Of a stretch of DNA of 54,585 nucleotides, positions 39,779 to 49,385 are shown one piece after another. The notes below the pieces were generated by a model, which saw only the letters and a list, made by a program, of their open reading frames with translations, ran no database searches and was not told the origin of the DNA. The stretch spans positions 1 to 54,585 of the forward strand of contig JALVZH010000247.1 in NCBI GenBank assembly GCA_027022105.1. The letters are read 5' to 3'. This DNA comes from Bacteroidales bacterium. Its GTDB lineage: Bacteria; Bacteroidota; Bacteroidia; Bacteroidales; F082. Position 1 is the stretch's first letter. Every line of letters starts with the position of its first letter. The translations under genes and the position numbers were made by a program.

Positions 39779-39880
39779 TAAACAAAAGCAAGGGTAATTT
39801 TATTATTTTCTGCTTTGTTTAAGGGTTTTCATAATTGTTGGTTTTTGGGAGGCGGCCGTCCTGGCCGCCTTTCTTTTTTT
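39779..39880 (+). ncRNA. Candidate structured leader or small RNA upstream of dnaG, ending in an intrinsic-terminator-like hairpin
   Basis: Hairpin taaacaaaagca...tgctttgttta, then AGGCGGCC gtcct GGCCGCCT TTCTTTTTTT at 39850-39880. Confidence 0.6.
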
Positions 39881-39909
39881 GTATTTTCGCCAATAAAATT
39901 AGTTGTAAA

Positions 39910-41871
39910 TTGATAAAACCGGAAACGATACAGACCATTCTTGATACTGCCCGTATAGAAGAGGTGGTAGGTGATTTTGTCCCTTTGAAGAAAAGGGGAG
40001 TAAACTATATCGGGTTGTGCCCTTTTCATAATGAGAAGACACCCTCTTTTGTTGTATCTCCTTCAAAAGGTATCTTCAAATGTTTTGGTTGCGGCAAATC
40101 GGGTACCGCTGTGGGATTTATTATGGAGCATGAGCATTATTCGTATCCCGAGGCACTGAAATATCTGGCAAAGAAGTACGGAATTGAGGTGGAAGAGGAA
40201 ACCATGACCGATGAAATGCGGGAGGAAATTGACGAAAGAGATCGCATGTTTGCCCTTAACCAGTTTGTTTCCGAACATTTTCAGCACAATCTTTTTGAAA
40301 CCGAAGACGGCAAAGCCATTGGGCTTTCGTATCTGAAAGAGCGTGATTTTATTGATGCAACCATCAGAAAGTTTCAACTGGGATATGCCGCCAATGCCTG
40401 GGAAGAGTATTCGCAATATGCATTACGAAACGGCTACAAAAAAGAAGACCTCATCAAAACCGGTTTAAGCATTGAAAGGGACGGCAAACTGATTGACCGT
40501 TTTAAGGGCAGGGTGATTTTTCCCATTCATAACCTTACGGGAAAGATTATCGGATTTGGCGGGCGTATTCTTACCGACGATAAAAAAACCGCAAAATATC
40601 TGAACTCACCCGAATCGGAAATTTACAACAAAAGCAAAAGCCTTTACGGTATTTTCTTTGCAAGAAATGCCATTTCCAAAGCCGACTCTTGTTACCTTGT
40701 GGAGGGATATACCGATGTAATCTCTTTGCATCAGGCCGGAATAGAGAATGTGGTGGCCTCTTCGGGAACATCTCTTACGGTTGACCAGATAAAATTAATT
40801 AAAAGATATACCAAAAACATTGTAATACTTTACGATGGCGACCCGGCGGGAATCAAAGCCTCTTTTCGCGGTATCGACCTTATTCTGGAACAGGGGATGA
40901 ACGTTAAAATTGCTCTCTTCCCCGAAGGCGAAGACCCCGATTCTTTTGTCAGGCACCACCGGCGTTCGGAGGTTGATCTGTTTCTCGAAGAGAATACCGC
41001 CGATTTCATAACTTTTAAAACAAAGCTGCTTTTAAAGGAAACAAAAGATGATCCCGTAAAGAAAGCGGAACTGATAAAAGAGATTGTGGAAAGTATTTCC
41101 AAAATCCCAAGCGGTATTACACGCAATGTTTACATTCAGGAGTGCAGTGCGGTGATGAATATCGCCGAACAGACCCTGATGAACGAAATGAACAAAATCA
41201 TCAGGCAGCGTTACCGCAAACAGCAAAACAGGCAGGATTATACACCGGATGAAGAGATGCCGCAGGCCGGACGTACCGATATGCAGGAGATAGAGGTGGA
41301 TCCTTATGATTCGTCAACCCAGGAACGGGAGGTTTTGCGCATGATTTTGCAGTATGGCGAAAATGTGATAGAAGTTCCCGATTATTCGGTGGCCGAAGAG
41401 GGTGTAACCTCTGTGCTTACCATGACTGTGGCAGAGTTTATCATTACCGAAATTGAAGGGGAGATGGGAGAGATGAACCACCCTGTTTATCAGCAGGTTT
41501 ATAATCTGATAAAAGAGAAATTCGAACGCAACGAACCTGTTTCGGAAAAGAGCCTTTTAAAGGATAATCCGGATAAAAAAATACAGGAGGCCATCATCGA
41601 TCTGGTATCTTCGCCTTACGACTTGAGCGAAAACTGGAAAAAACACAATATTTATGTTAAAAACGAAGAGGACGAACTTGCCAAAGCGGTAATTTACACG
41701 GTGCTTTCCTTAAAATCGAAAAAAATAGGGAAACAAATGAAATCCATAATGGATAAATTAAAGGAATCGGGTGATATTGCCGAATCGGAACTGCTGATGA
41801 TGGAATATGAACATTTGAAAGATATGTCAATGGTAATACAAAAGGCGTTGAACAGAGTTTTTGTTTTTTAA
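39910..41871 (+). CDS. dnaG: DNA primase (probable TTG start)
   Basis: IKPETIQTILDTARIEEVVGDFVPLKKRGVNYIGLCPFHNEKTPSF...CFGCG; TOPRIM VEGYTDVISLHQAG. Confidence 0.96.
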   Translation: MIKPETIQTILDTARIEEVVGDFVPLKKRGVNYIGLCPFHNEKTPSFVVSPSKGIFKCFGCGKSGTAVGFIMEHEHYSYPEALKYLAKKYGIEVEEETMTDEMREEIDERDRMFALNQFVSEHFQHNLFETEDGKAIGLSYLKERDFIDATIRKFQLGYAANAWEEYSQYALRNGYKKEDLIKTGLSIERDGKLIDRFKGRVIFPIHNLTGKIIGFGGRILTDDKKTAKYLNSPESEIYNKSKSLYGIFFARNAISKADSCYLVEGYTDVISLHQAGIENVVASSGTSLTVDQIKLIKRYTKNIVILYDGDPAGIKASFRGIDLILEQGMNVKIALFPEGEDPDSFVRHHRRSEVDLFLEENTADFITFKTKLLLKETKDDPVKKAELIKEIVESISKIPSGITRNVYIQECSAVMNIAEQTLMNEMNKIIRQRYRKQQNRQDYTPDEEMPQAGRTDMQEIEVDPYDSSTQEREVLRMILQYGENVIEVPDYSVAEEGVTSVLTMTVAEFIITEIEGEMGEMNHPVYQQVYNLIKEKFERNEPVSEKSLLKDNPDKKIQEAIIDLVSSPYDLSENWKKHNIYVKNEEDELAKAVIYTVLSLKSKKIGKQMKSIMDKLKESGDIAESELLMMEYEHLKDMSMVIQKALNRVFVF

Positions 41872-41924
41872 ATAAAAAAGCGTTTTTACCGTTCATATAA
41901 AATATTTAGAAAATATATATCACC

Positions 41925-43307
41925 ATGAATAAAAAATTTGTCCTCTTTTTACCCGTAATAATTTTTTTAGCCGTAAACCTGAAACTGGCAGCTCAGGAAC
42001 TATGGTCATTGGAAGATTGTATTAACTATGCCTTTGAGCACAACCTGCAGATTAAGCAGAGTTATCTTGATGTGGAAGCATCACAAGATGATTTGCTGCA
42101 AAAAAAATTAAACTTTCTTCCTTCGTTGAATGCCAGTGCCTCGCACAACACGGGTTGGGGACGATCGGTAGATATGGCTACCTATCGCTATACCAACAAA
42201 ACCACCCGCCAAATGTATTTTTCGGTAAACAGCGACATAACTCTTTTTAACGGGTTACAACAGGTAAATGATGTACGTCGTCAACAGTTTGATTTTCTGG
42301 CAAAGAAGTACAGTTCGGACAAAATAAAAAACGACATTTCCCTGAATATTGCCGCCGCATACCTGCAAATACTGTTTAATATCGAGCTTACAAACAATGC
42401 CCGGCGACAGGTGGAAATAACAAAAGAACAGATTGACCGTACCAGAAAGCAGGTAGAGGCAGGTGTACTGGCAAAAGGAAGTTTGCTGGAAATAGAGGCT
42501 CAGGGCGCCAACGAGGAGGTGAATCTTGTAACGGCCAAAAACAGACTTACCCTTTCGTATCTCGATTTGATGCAACTTCTCGACCTGAAAGCCGACAGCG
42601 CTTTTGATATTGAAAAGCCGAACCTTGAAATTACTGCAAAACCCGAATTGCTGCCTGTATCATCCATTTATCATACGGCTTTGGGTATTATGCCCGAAAT
42701 CAAGAGCGCCGAATATTCGCTGAAAAGTGCCGAGCGCAGCCTTGCCATTGCCCGAGGACAGAGAAGTCCGCGCCTGAGTCTTACCGGAACTTACGGCAAT
42801 AATTATTCCGACCAGATAAAAAAATCTCTTGACCCCACAAGTCCCGATTTTGACGTTACAAAACCTTTTTGGGATCAATTGGCCGACAACAGGAATATCA
42901 CCATGGCGTTCAGGCTTACCATTCCGGTATTCAACGGTTTTCAGGTTTCCAATTATATCAGAAAATCGAAAATATATCAGGAAAGTGCAAACCTGACTCT
43001 GGAACTCGAAAAAAACCGGTTGCGCAAAAATATCGAACAGGCTTATACCGATGCTGTGGCAGCCTACAAAACCTATGAAGCACGGAAAAGGTCGGTGGCT
43101 TCGTACCGTGAGGCTTTTAAGTATGCCCGTGAGAAGTTTGACGTGGGCATGGTAAGTGCCACCGATTACAATGTTGCCAAAATACAACTGAACAATGCCG
43201 AGTCGGATCTGGCCGCTTCCAAATACGATTATATTTTTAAAACCAAAATTCTTGATTTTTATCTTGGAAGAGATTTGACTTTGAAAGATATAGCTACGCA
43301 GAAATAA
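41925..43307 (+). CDS. TolC-family outer-membrane efflux protein
   Basis: LWSLEDCINYAFEHNLQIKQSYLDVEASQDDLLQKKLNFLPSLNASASHNTGWGRS; paired coiled-coil repeats. Confidence 0.93.
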   Translation: MNKKFVLFLPVIIFLAVNLKLAAQELWSLEDCINYAFEHNLQIKQSYLDVEASQDDLLQKKLNFLPSLNASASHNTGWGRSVDMATYRYTNKTTRQMYFSVNSDITLFNGLQQVNDVRRQQFDFLAKKYSSDKIKNDISLNIAAAYLQILFNIELTNNARRQVEITKEQIDRTRKQVEAGVLAKGSLLEIEAQGANEEVNLVTAKNRLTLSYLDLMQLLDLKADSAFDIEKPNLEITAKPELLPVSSIYHTALGIMPEIKSAEYSLKSAERSLAIARGQRSPRLSLTGTYGNNYSDQIKKSLDPTSPDFDVTKPFWDQLADNRNITMAFRLTIPVFNGFQVSNYIRKSKIYQESANLTLELEKNRLRKNIEQAYTDAVAAYKTYEARKRSVASYREAFKYAREKFDVGMVSATDYNVAKIQLNNAESDLAASKYDYIFKTKILDFYLGRDLTLKDIATQK

Positions 43308-43346
43308 TGTCCGGAGACAGGCAGGTAAAAATAATTAACAAAAAAT

Positions 43347-43375
43347 TTGTTAATAAGATATTTTTCGTATTTTTG
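43347..43375 (+). promoter_or_regulatory. Bacteroidota-type promoter for rplU-rpmA (TTG - 18 bp - TATTTTTG)
   Basis: TTG at 43347-43349, TATTTTTG at 43368-43375. Confidence 0.65.
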
Positions 43376-43407
43376 CCGCTCCAAAATTTAACGCTAAAAG
43401 AAAAAAG

Positions 43408-43719
43408 ATGTACGCAATTGTTGAGATAGCAGGGCAGCAGTTCAAAGTGGAGCAGGGACAGGAGATCTTTGTTCACAGGCTTGAAGGCGAAGAAGGAAGC
43501 AACGTCTCCTTTGACAATGTACTTTTGGTTGACAACGAAGGCAAAGTTGCCGTTGGTACACCCAAAGTTGAAGGCGCTTCCGTTAATGCCAAAATCGTGG
43601 CCCACACAAAAGGAGATAAGGTTCTTGTTTTCAAAAAGAAAAGAAGAAAAGGATACCAGAAAGAGAACGGTCATCGCCAGTATTTGAGCAAAGTTCTCAT
43701 TGAAAAAATTACTGTTTAA
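43408..43719 (+). CDS. rplU: 50S ribosomal protein L21
   Basis: [25 protein letters not shown]...[25 protein letters not shown]. Confidence 0.97.
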   Translation: MYAIVEIAGQQFKVEQGQEIFVHRLEGEEGSNVSFDNVLLVDNEGKVAVGTPKVEGASVNAKIVAHTKGDKVLVFKKKRRKGYQKENGHRQYLSKVLIEKITV

Positions 43720-43737
43720 CGCTAAAAACTTAAAAAA

Positions 43738-44004
43738 ATGGCTCATAAAAAAGGAATGGGTAGCTCCCACAACGGTCGTGAATCGGAAAGCAAACGTCTG
43801 GGAGTTAAAATTTATGGCGGACAGCACGCCACTGCAGGCAATATTATTGTAAGGCAAAGAGGAACCAAACATCATCCGGGCCTGAACGTCGGTATGGGTA
43901 AAGACCATACCTTGTTTGCCCTTAAAGACGGTATTGTTGAATTTCGCAGAAGGAAAAACAACCGTTCTTACGTAAGCGTAATGCCTGTTGATGAAGAGAA
44001 ATAG
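43738..44004 (+). CDS. rpmA: 50S ribosomal protein L27
   Basis: [48 protein letters not shown]. Confidence 0.98.
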   Translation: MAHKKGMGSSHNGRESESKRLGVKIYGGQHATAGNIIVRQRGTKHHPGLNVGMGKDHTLFALKDGIVEFRRRKNNRSYVSVMPVDEEK

Positions 44005-44028
44005 ATCCTTTTAAAGGAAACTGATACT

Positions 44029-44062
44029 AAAAAGCCCGACGGAATTTCCGCCGGGCTTTTTT
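44029..44062 (+). terminator. Intrinsic terminator after rpmA
   Basis: aaaaagcccgacggaatttccgccgggcttttttaa. Confidence 0.9.
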
Positions 44063-44136
44063 AATGCTTTTTTTGGTTCTTGCAGGTTTCTGTATTTTGA
44101 CACACTGGCATTTTTTAATTTGCAACAGATTCCAGG

Positions 44137-46434
44137 TCAAAACTTTACCAAAAGCTGCACCGAATAATTTCTCGGAGGTCTGATGTCTCCGGGACGCCCC
44201 ATGTACTCTTTATTGAAAATGTTTTTGCCCACCAATGCAAGGTTGGCTTCTTTTGTCAGTTGCCACGATAACCGCAGGTCGAAAACCACCGCACCTTTGT
44301 TGTTCTCCCCGCGGTATTCTTTAAGTCCGGGCATAATTTCCATCCCGAAGATTTTCTCTTCAAAAGCGGGGTCGATACGTTCCATAAAGCTCCTGTAAAT
44401 CATATTTACACCGAGAGAAAGTTTACCGTAACCAAACGAAACATCACCTTTTACAGAATGGTTGTAGCGATATTTAAGGATGTTGTTTTCCAGTGTGTCC
44501 GATGATAAATCCAGCGGGTTCATATAAGTATATCCTATAAAAAAGGTGGTGCTGAATTTGCCTTGTTTGCTGCTCCCCGACAGGGTTACATCTATTCCGT
44601 CAATACGGGCTTTGCCTACATTCAGCGATTTAAATCCCACATCGCTCAGGGAGGGGTATTCCACACTGTCGGGTTTGTAAATACCGAATGTAAACTCAAT
44701 CATATCATTGTATTCGGTCAGGAAAAATGCCGCATCCAGAAAACCGGTTATGTTCCACAGCCGGTATCCTTGTTTGATTCCCGCCTCGGCACTCCATCCC
44801 GTTTCGGGTTTCAGTTCGGGATTGGGAAAGATATTGAGGCTGCCCACACTGGTTGCCGTATATTTTTCGGCAATGGAAGGGTAGCGGTATCCCTGACCGA
44901 AAGAGGCTCTCAGAAAGGTAAATTCAGCAGCTTTATAATTGATTCCGGTTCTGAAAACGTTGGAAATTTTTTCGTCGCTGTTGTCGATGCTGTAGTATTC
45001 GGCCCGGTAGCCTCCCGAAAAGGTCAACTTTTGGAACGGTTTGTAATCGAGCTGTGTATATAGTGCAAAATTGGTGTTAAAATGATTGCCGTAAAGTGTC
45101 GCCCGGGTACTTCCGTACATACCCGTGGCTCCCGCGGTAATATCCAAAACCGATTTGATTCGTGTGTGAAACCGGTACTCACCGTAAAACATATTTGAAC
45201 CGTTATCCTTGTCGGGATTTTGCTCAAAGGTATTTCGCACCTTGTAAAATCTTGTTAAAAGGCTGTGCTTGTTTTGGTGCTTGTCGTAATAGTTGAACCA
45301 GGGGTCAACCATGATTCTGAAACCCGCGGTGGGAGCAAGTCCGGCTGGTTGCTGCATGTAAGCTCCCGAATCGGCGTCCCGCCAAAGGAAAAATCCCGAA
45401 GAATTTTGCCACTGAACATTAGTAGCGAGTCCGGCAGAGAGGTTTTCCATGTTTTTCGGCCTGTAGCGCAGTTTGAAGTTGGCCCGCGCATGCTGTTCAT
45501 AGTTTTTTTCACGGTATCCGGCGTTGTTATAGAGGTCGGCACCTGCTACAATATCCAACTGTTCGAGCCTCCTGGCATGAGAAAACCGGAATCCGCCGAA
45601 CAGGGGATTGTTGTCCCACCACCACGAAAGTTCATTGCGGGATGGTTTGTCGAAAAAACCGGAATAGAGTGTTACCGTGGTTTTGGGTTTCAAGCCCGGC
45701 CACAGGGTGCGCAGGTTGATAACGCCATTCAGAGCGGAAGAACCGTACAAAGAGCTGCTGGCACCTTTAACTATTTCAACTTGTGCCGTATTTTCTATGG
45801 GCAAAAAGTTCCATTTTACCTCTCCCACATCGGCGGTTAACAGCGGCAATTCGTCCAAAACAACCAGTACCCTGCTTCCGGCACCATAACTGTAGCCGCC
45901 ACCGCCGCGTATGCTTGCCTGCCCGTCCAGTATATCAATTCCCGGCATTTGATTGAATACGGTTTCAATGTGCCGGGTGTTCTGTTTTTTGAGATAATCC
46001 GGCGGGATAACCGTCATGGAAACACTAACGTCCGATAATTTCTGTATGTACAGTCCGGCGGTTACCACCGTGGTATTCAGGTTAATGGCCGAAGGATTTA
46101 AACTGACGGGCAGATATAATGAATCGCCCTGTTTGATTGTTACTTCTCTCTTTAATTTTTCATATCCGATAAAAGAGAAAAGCAGGGTGTGTCTGCCAGC
46201 GGAAACCTCCATCTTAAAGGTTCCTGCCGAAGAGGTGGTTGTCCCCTCATGTTCATCAAGTATGATATTTACTCCGGCAAGCGTTTCCCCTGTAGTTTTA
46301 TCGGTTACCGTTCCGGTTATAACCGGTTCGCTTTGTGCCATACTTCTTATTGACAGGAACAAAGCGAATAAAATGATAAGTTGATGTAAATATTTAAAAT
46401 TCATTTGGGAAAACTTTTGCCATACAGATTTCAC
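44137..46434 (-). CDS. TonB-dependent receptor with carboxypeptidase-like N-terminal domain (GTG start, or ATG at 46404)
   Basis: ITGTVTDKTTGETLAGVNIILDE; plug IDILDGQASIRGGGGYSYGAGSRVLVVLDELPL; NYSVQLLVKF C-terminus. Confidence 0.95.
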   Translation of the reverse strand: MKSVWQKFSQMNFKYLHQLIILFALFLSIRSMAQSEPVITGTVTDKTTGETLAGVNIILDEHEGTTTSSAGTFKMEVSAGRHTLLFSFIGYEKLKREVTIKQGDSLYLPVSLNPSAINLNTTVVTAGLYIQKLSDVSVSMTVIPPDYLKKQNTRHIETVFNQMPGIDILDGQASIRGGGGYSYGAGSRVLVVLDELPLLTADVGEVKWNFLPIENTAQVEIVKGASSSLYGSSALNGVINLRTLWPGLKPKTTVTLYSGFFDKPSRNELSWWWDNNPLFGGFRFSHARRLEQLDIVAGADLYNNAGYREKNYEQHARANFKLRYRPKNMENLSAGLATNVQWQNSSGFFLWRDADSGAYMQQPAGLAPTAGFRIMVDPWFNYYDKHQNKHSLLTRFYKVRNTFEQNPDKDNGSNMFYGEYRFHTRIKSVLDITAGATGMYGSTRATLYGNHFNTNFALYTQLDYKPFQKLTFSGGYRAEYYSIDNSDEKISNVFRTGINYKAAEFTFLRASFGQGYRYPSIAEKYTATSVGSLNIFPNPELKPETGWSAEAGIKQGYRLWNITGFLDAAFFLTEYNDMIEFTFGIYKPDSVEYPSLSDVGFKSLNVGKARIDGIDVTLSGSSKQGKFSTTFFIGYTYMNPLDLSSDTLENNILKYRYNHSVKGDVSFGYGKLSLGVNMIYRSFMERIDPAFEEKIFGMEIMPGLKEYRGENNKGAVVFDLRLSWQLTKEANLALVGKNIFNKEYMGRPGDIRPPRNYSVQLLVKF

Positions 46435-47180
46435 CTTGTTTTTACCGCTATGTCCGAAATACGTCCCGAAGAAGTTACCAGTGTTATGACGTAATGCCCC
46501 TGAGCCAACTGTTCTAAATTCACCAGTAATTTATTTTCTCCGGCTTCAACGGTATAAAAACATGATTCCAGTTCTTTTCCCTGAAGGGAAGAAACAACTA
46601 CCTGCACCTGTCCGGGTTCCGGCGAGCGGTAAGAAATGTTTGTTTTGTTAATAAAAGGATTGGGCCACAATTTCATTCTGCTGTTGCGAACAAAAAGGTT
46701 TGCCACACCATTGGATTCTTCCACCACCAAAGACAATGAAACGGAATCGGTAACGGTTCCCATTGATACGGGTGTTCCGTTCAATTCGCCGAATACTTCC
46801 ACTTCGATGTGTAACGGGTAGGTTCCCGTATCGGCAGGGGTTCCCGACATCAAAACACAATAGTAGGTTCCGGGATAAAAATCGTTGTCTTCCGTGTTGC
46901 TCACCCAGGTAATGCTTTCGGGCAGATTGCCTACATCAACCAGATGAAGGTGATGAATGGTAAAAACAATACCTGTGGTTTCGTAAGGAGGTAAAATGGA
47001 AAATACCTGTTCGTAATATTCTCCTTTGTAGGCAACATCAAGCGAGTCGGGGCAAACCTGACCGTTGTTTTCAGGGTCGGGACAAGAGATGGAATCGGCA
47101 GGTGTGCATTGGGCTAAAACACTGTTTGTAAAAAAAATGCCGAACATCAAAAACAGAAAGGTCAGTACTCTTTTTTTCAT
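46431..47180 (-). CDS. T9SS type A sorting-domain protein
   Basis: Signal peptide; LWPNPFINKTNISYRSPEPGQVQV...GHYVITLVTSSGRISDIAVKTR. Confidence 0.82.
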   Translation of the reverse strand: MKKRVLTFLFLMFGIFFTNSVLAQCTPADSISCPDPENNGQVCPDSLDVAYKGEYYEQVFSILPPYETTGIVFTIHHLHLVDVGNLPESITWVSNTEDNDFYPGTYYCVLMSGTPADTGTYPLHIEVEVFGELNGTPVSMGTVTDSVSLSLVVEESNGVANLFVRNSRMKLWPNPFINKTNISYRSPEPGQVQVVVSSLQGKELESCFYTVEAGENKLLVNLEQLAQGHYVITLVTSSGRISDIAVKTR

Positions 47181-47472
47181 AATCCTGCTTTTTTGATTAT
47201 TTTTTGCTCTTTTTAATTAAGCAAATATAAGTGATTTTTAAAAAGATTCAAAGTTTCCCGGAATTATAAGGATATATTAGCATGCTGTCAATATTGTATA
47301 ATTTACAGTATTTTAATTATTTGGGCGGCCGGGTTTACAGTTGCATGCCGGCAGGTATCGCAATCTGCTGTCCGTTTGTAGTTGCAAACTTTCAGTCTTC
47401 GCAATCTACCGCTTCCATCCCTGCCGCAATTTGACCTGACGGGCTGAACGCCGGTTTGCGGGTCGGCTCCCA

Positions 47473-48039
47473 TCAGATCGAAAAATCCGGTAAAAATTCC
47501 TTTAAAGGTATATACACCGGCCCCGTCCGCTTCAAAATGCTTTGATAAAGAAAAAATCTGTCAACCGTAACCTGTTGCAAAAAGGTATCTTTGTATTTAT
47601 CAATGGTTTTCTGAAACAGCTTTTTGTTTTCCAGGTGCTTTATCCGGCCTATGGTCAGGTGCGGAACAAAATTTTGCCGGTCGCGGTAAAACCCCGCATC
47701 GTGCAGGCTGTTTAAAATATCTTCACCGAGGTTTTTCATCTCCCCGGCATCTTGCATTCCTATCCAGATAACCCTTGGATTGTAACGGCTGCCGAAAATC
47801 CCGGTTTTTTCCAGTGTAAAAGAAAACGAAGCATGACGACCGGCAACCTCCCGAAGTGTCCGGTTTATTACCGGAATCTGTGAATCGGGTGTTTCGCCGA
47901 GGAATTTCAATGTAATGTGCATGTTTTCCGGTTCCACCCATTTTATCTTTTCGTAGTGAAGCGCTCTCTTTAATCCGTAATAAACACGCAAAAAGTTTTC
48001 ATCGGGATGAAGTTTTACGGCAACAAAAAGTCGTTTCAT
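47473..48039 (-). CDS. thpR: RNA 2',3'-cyclic phosphodiesterase (2'-5' RNA ligase family)
   Basis: Two HxTxG-type motifs: HITLKFLGE and HLTIGRIK; N-terminus RLFVAVKLHPDENF. Confidence 0.92.
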   Translation of the reverse strand: MKRLFVAVKLHPDENFLRVYYGLKRALHYEKIKWVEPENMHITLKFLGETPDSQIPVINRTLREVAGRHASFSFTLEKTGIFGSRYNPRVIWIGMQDAGEMKNLGEDILNSLHDAGFYRDRQNFVPHLTIGRIKHLENKKLFQKTIDKYKDTFLQQVTVDRFFLYQSILKRTGPVYIPLKEFLPDFSI

Positions 48040-48048
48040 GGGCGTAAA

Positions 48049-48558
48049 TTATTTTCTCGAAGTAAAAAACAGAACCAGAATTATGATAATACCGGTTGTA
48101 TAAACCGTGTTTTCAACTATTTGCAGCAATATGTTAAGAAAATCGTGGAAGCCGAATATCTCCAGAAAAAAGAGTGCCGTGTGATGAATCAGCACAAGAG
48201 TAAATGTATATTTCAGGAAGCCGAAAACCCCCAGCTTGTTGAAATCGGGTTCTTCACGTTCAGTATATTCAATGTTTTGAAAATAAAAGCGCAGGATACC
48301 GGGTCTGGCAAAAGTCATAAAGGTGGCGGCTGCGGCATGAAGACCAAGTGTGTTTCCGAAAAAATCGACGGTTAATCCCGAAAGGAAACCCAGCAGCAGA
48401 AGCCAGCTTTTTCCGGTATTAAAAGGAAGCAAAAGAATAAAGAGCAGATAAACATAAGGAATGAGAAACCCCCAAATGCTGAGGTTGTTCAAAACAAAAA
48501 CCTGCAACACCATCAGCAGCACAAACCTGAAGCCGTTTTTGATGTAGATATTGCTCAT
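48049..48558 (-). CDS. mreD: Rod-shape-determining protein MreD
   Basis: Small hydrophobic protein directly after mreC (4-bp overlap). Confidence 0.82.
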   Translation of the reverse strand: MSNIYIKNGFRFVLLMVLQVFVLNNLSIWGFLIPYVYLLFILLLPFNTGKSWLLLLGFLSGLTVDFFGNTLGLHAAAATFMTFARPGILRFYFQNIEYTEREEPDFNKLGVFGFLKYTFTLVLIHHTALFFLEIFGFHDFLNILLQIVENTVYTTGIIIILVLFFTSRK

Positions 48559-49367
48559 TGTTCCGCTTCCTCCATCAGTTGAAGTTCCTCTTCGCGGTTG
48601 TTGTTTTTTACAAGGTAAACCCAATAGAGGCTGTTAAAATCGGTTGAAAAACGCAATGTGGCGTGTGTCAGACTTTTCTGTTGGTCGGGGAAGTATTTTT
48701 CAACGGTTCCGATTACAATGCCGGGCGGAAAAATCAAAGAATTTCCGCTGGTTACCACCGTGTCGCCCTGTTGCAACACAAGATGCGAGGGAATATCTTC
48801 AACAATGCCGAAACGGTAATCGTCCGTTCCCCAAATAACCCGCACCAGTTGGTTGTTTTTTTTGATTCGGGCGCTGATGTTGGCATTTTTGTGCAGCATT
48901 GACATAATGAGCGCATAGTGTTGCGACACACCGATAACCACCCCTGCCAGACCGTTGGCCGAAACCACCGCCATCTCCTTCTCCACACCGTCGCTCAACC
49001 CTTTGTCCACCATAATGTAGTTGTTCTTTTTGTTCACCGAGTTGCTGATTACTTTTGCGGAAAGATAATGAAAAGCGGTATCGTTTCCGGTAACGGAATC
49101 AACGGCTGCCGCTCCGGCCGGGTGCAAAAGGTTTTTCAACCGCTCGTTTTCTTCTGCAAGCTGACGGTTTTGTGTTTTCAGGGTAAAATAGTCCGTAATG
49201 TTGGAAGAGAGGTTGTAAAGGCTTCCCGTAAAATCGTTTACGGTGTTAAAAGCCAAACTGTGTTGATACGAGTAGCTTTTGACAAGCAGCAGCAGCGACA
49301 CCACTTCCAATATGAGAAAAAGGGTGAAAAATCTGTTTTTCCAGAAAAACAATATCAGTGTACGCAT
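48555..49367 (-). CDS. mreC: Rod-shape-determining protein MreC
   Basis: N-terminal TM and coiled coil; AKVISNSVNKKNNYIMVDKGLSDGVEKEMAVVSANGLAGVVIGVSQHYALIMSMLH. Confidence 0.93.
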   Translation of the reverse strand: MRTLILFFWKNRFFTLFLILEVVSLLLLVKSYSYQHSLAFNTVNDFTGSLYNLSSNITDYFTLKTQNRQLAEENERLKNLLHPAGAAAVDSVTGNDTAFHYLSAKVISNSVNKKNNYIMVDKGLSDGVEKEMAVVSANGLAGVVIGVSQHYALIMSMLHKNANISARIKKNNQLVRVIWGTDDYRFGIVEDIPSHLVLQQGDTVVTSGNSLIFPPGIVIGTVEKYFPDQQKSLTHATLRFSTDFNSLYWVYLVKNNNREEELQLMEEAEQ

Positions 49368-49385
49368 GCAGCCCCCTGACGCAAA

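Noticed and set aside
39850-39880. dnaG-proximal hairpin as the terminator of an upstream gene
   Set aside because: The neighbouring kinase is on the opposite strand and starts at 39666, and no plus-strand gene ends before it; kept as a leader/sRNA finding instead.
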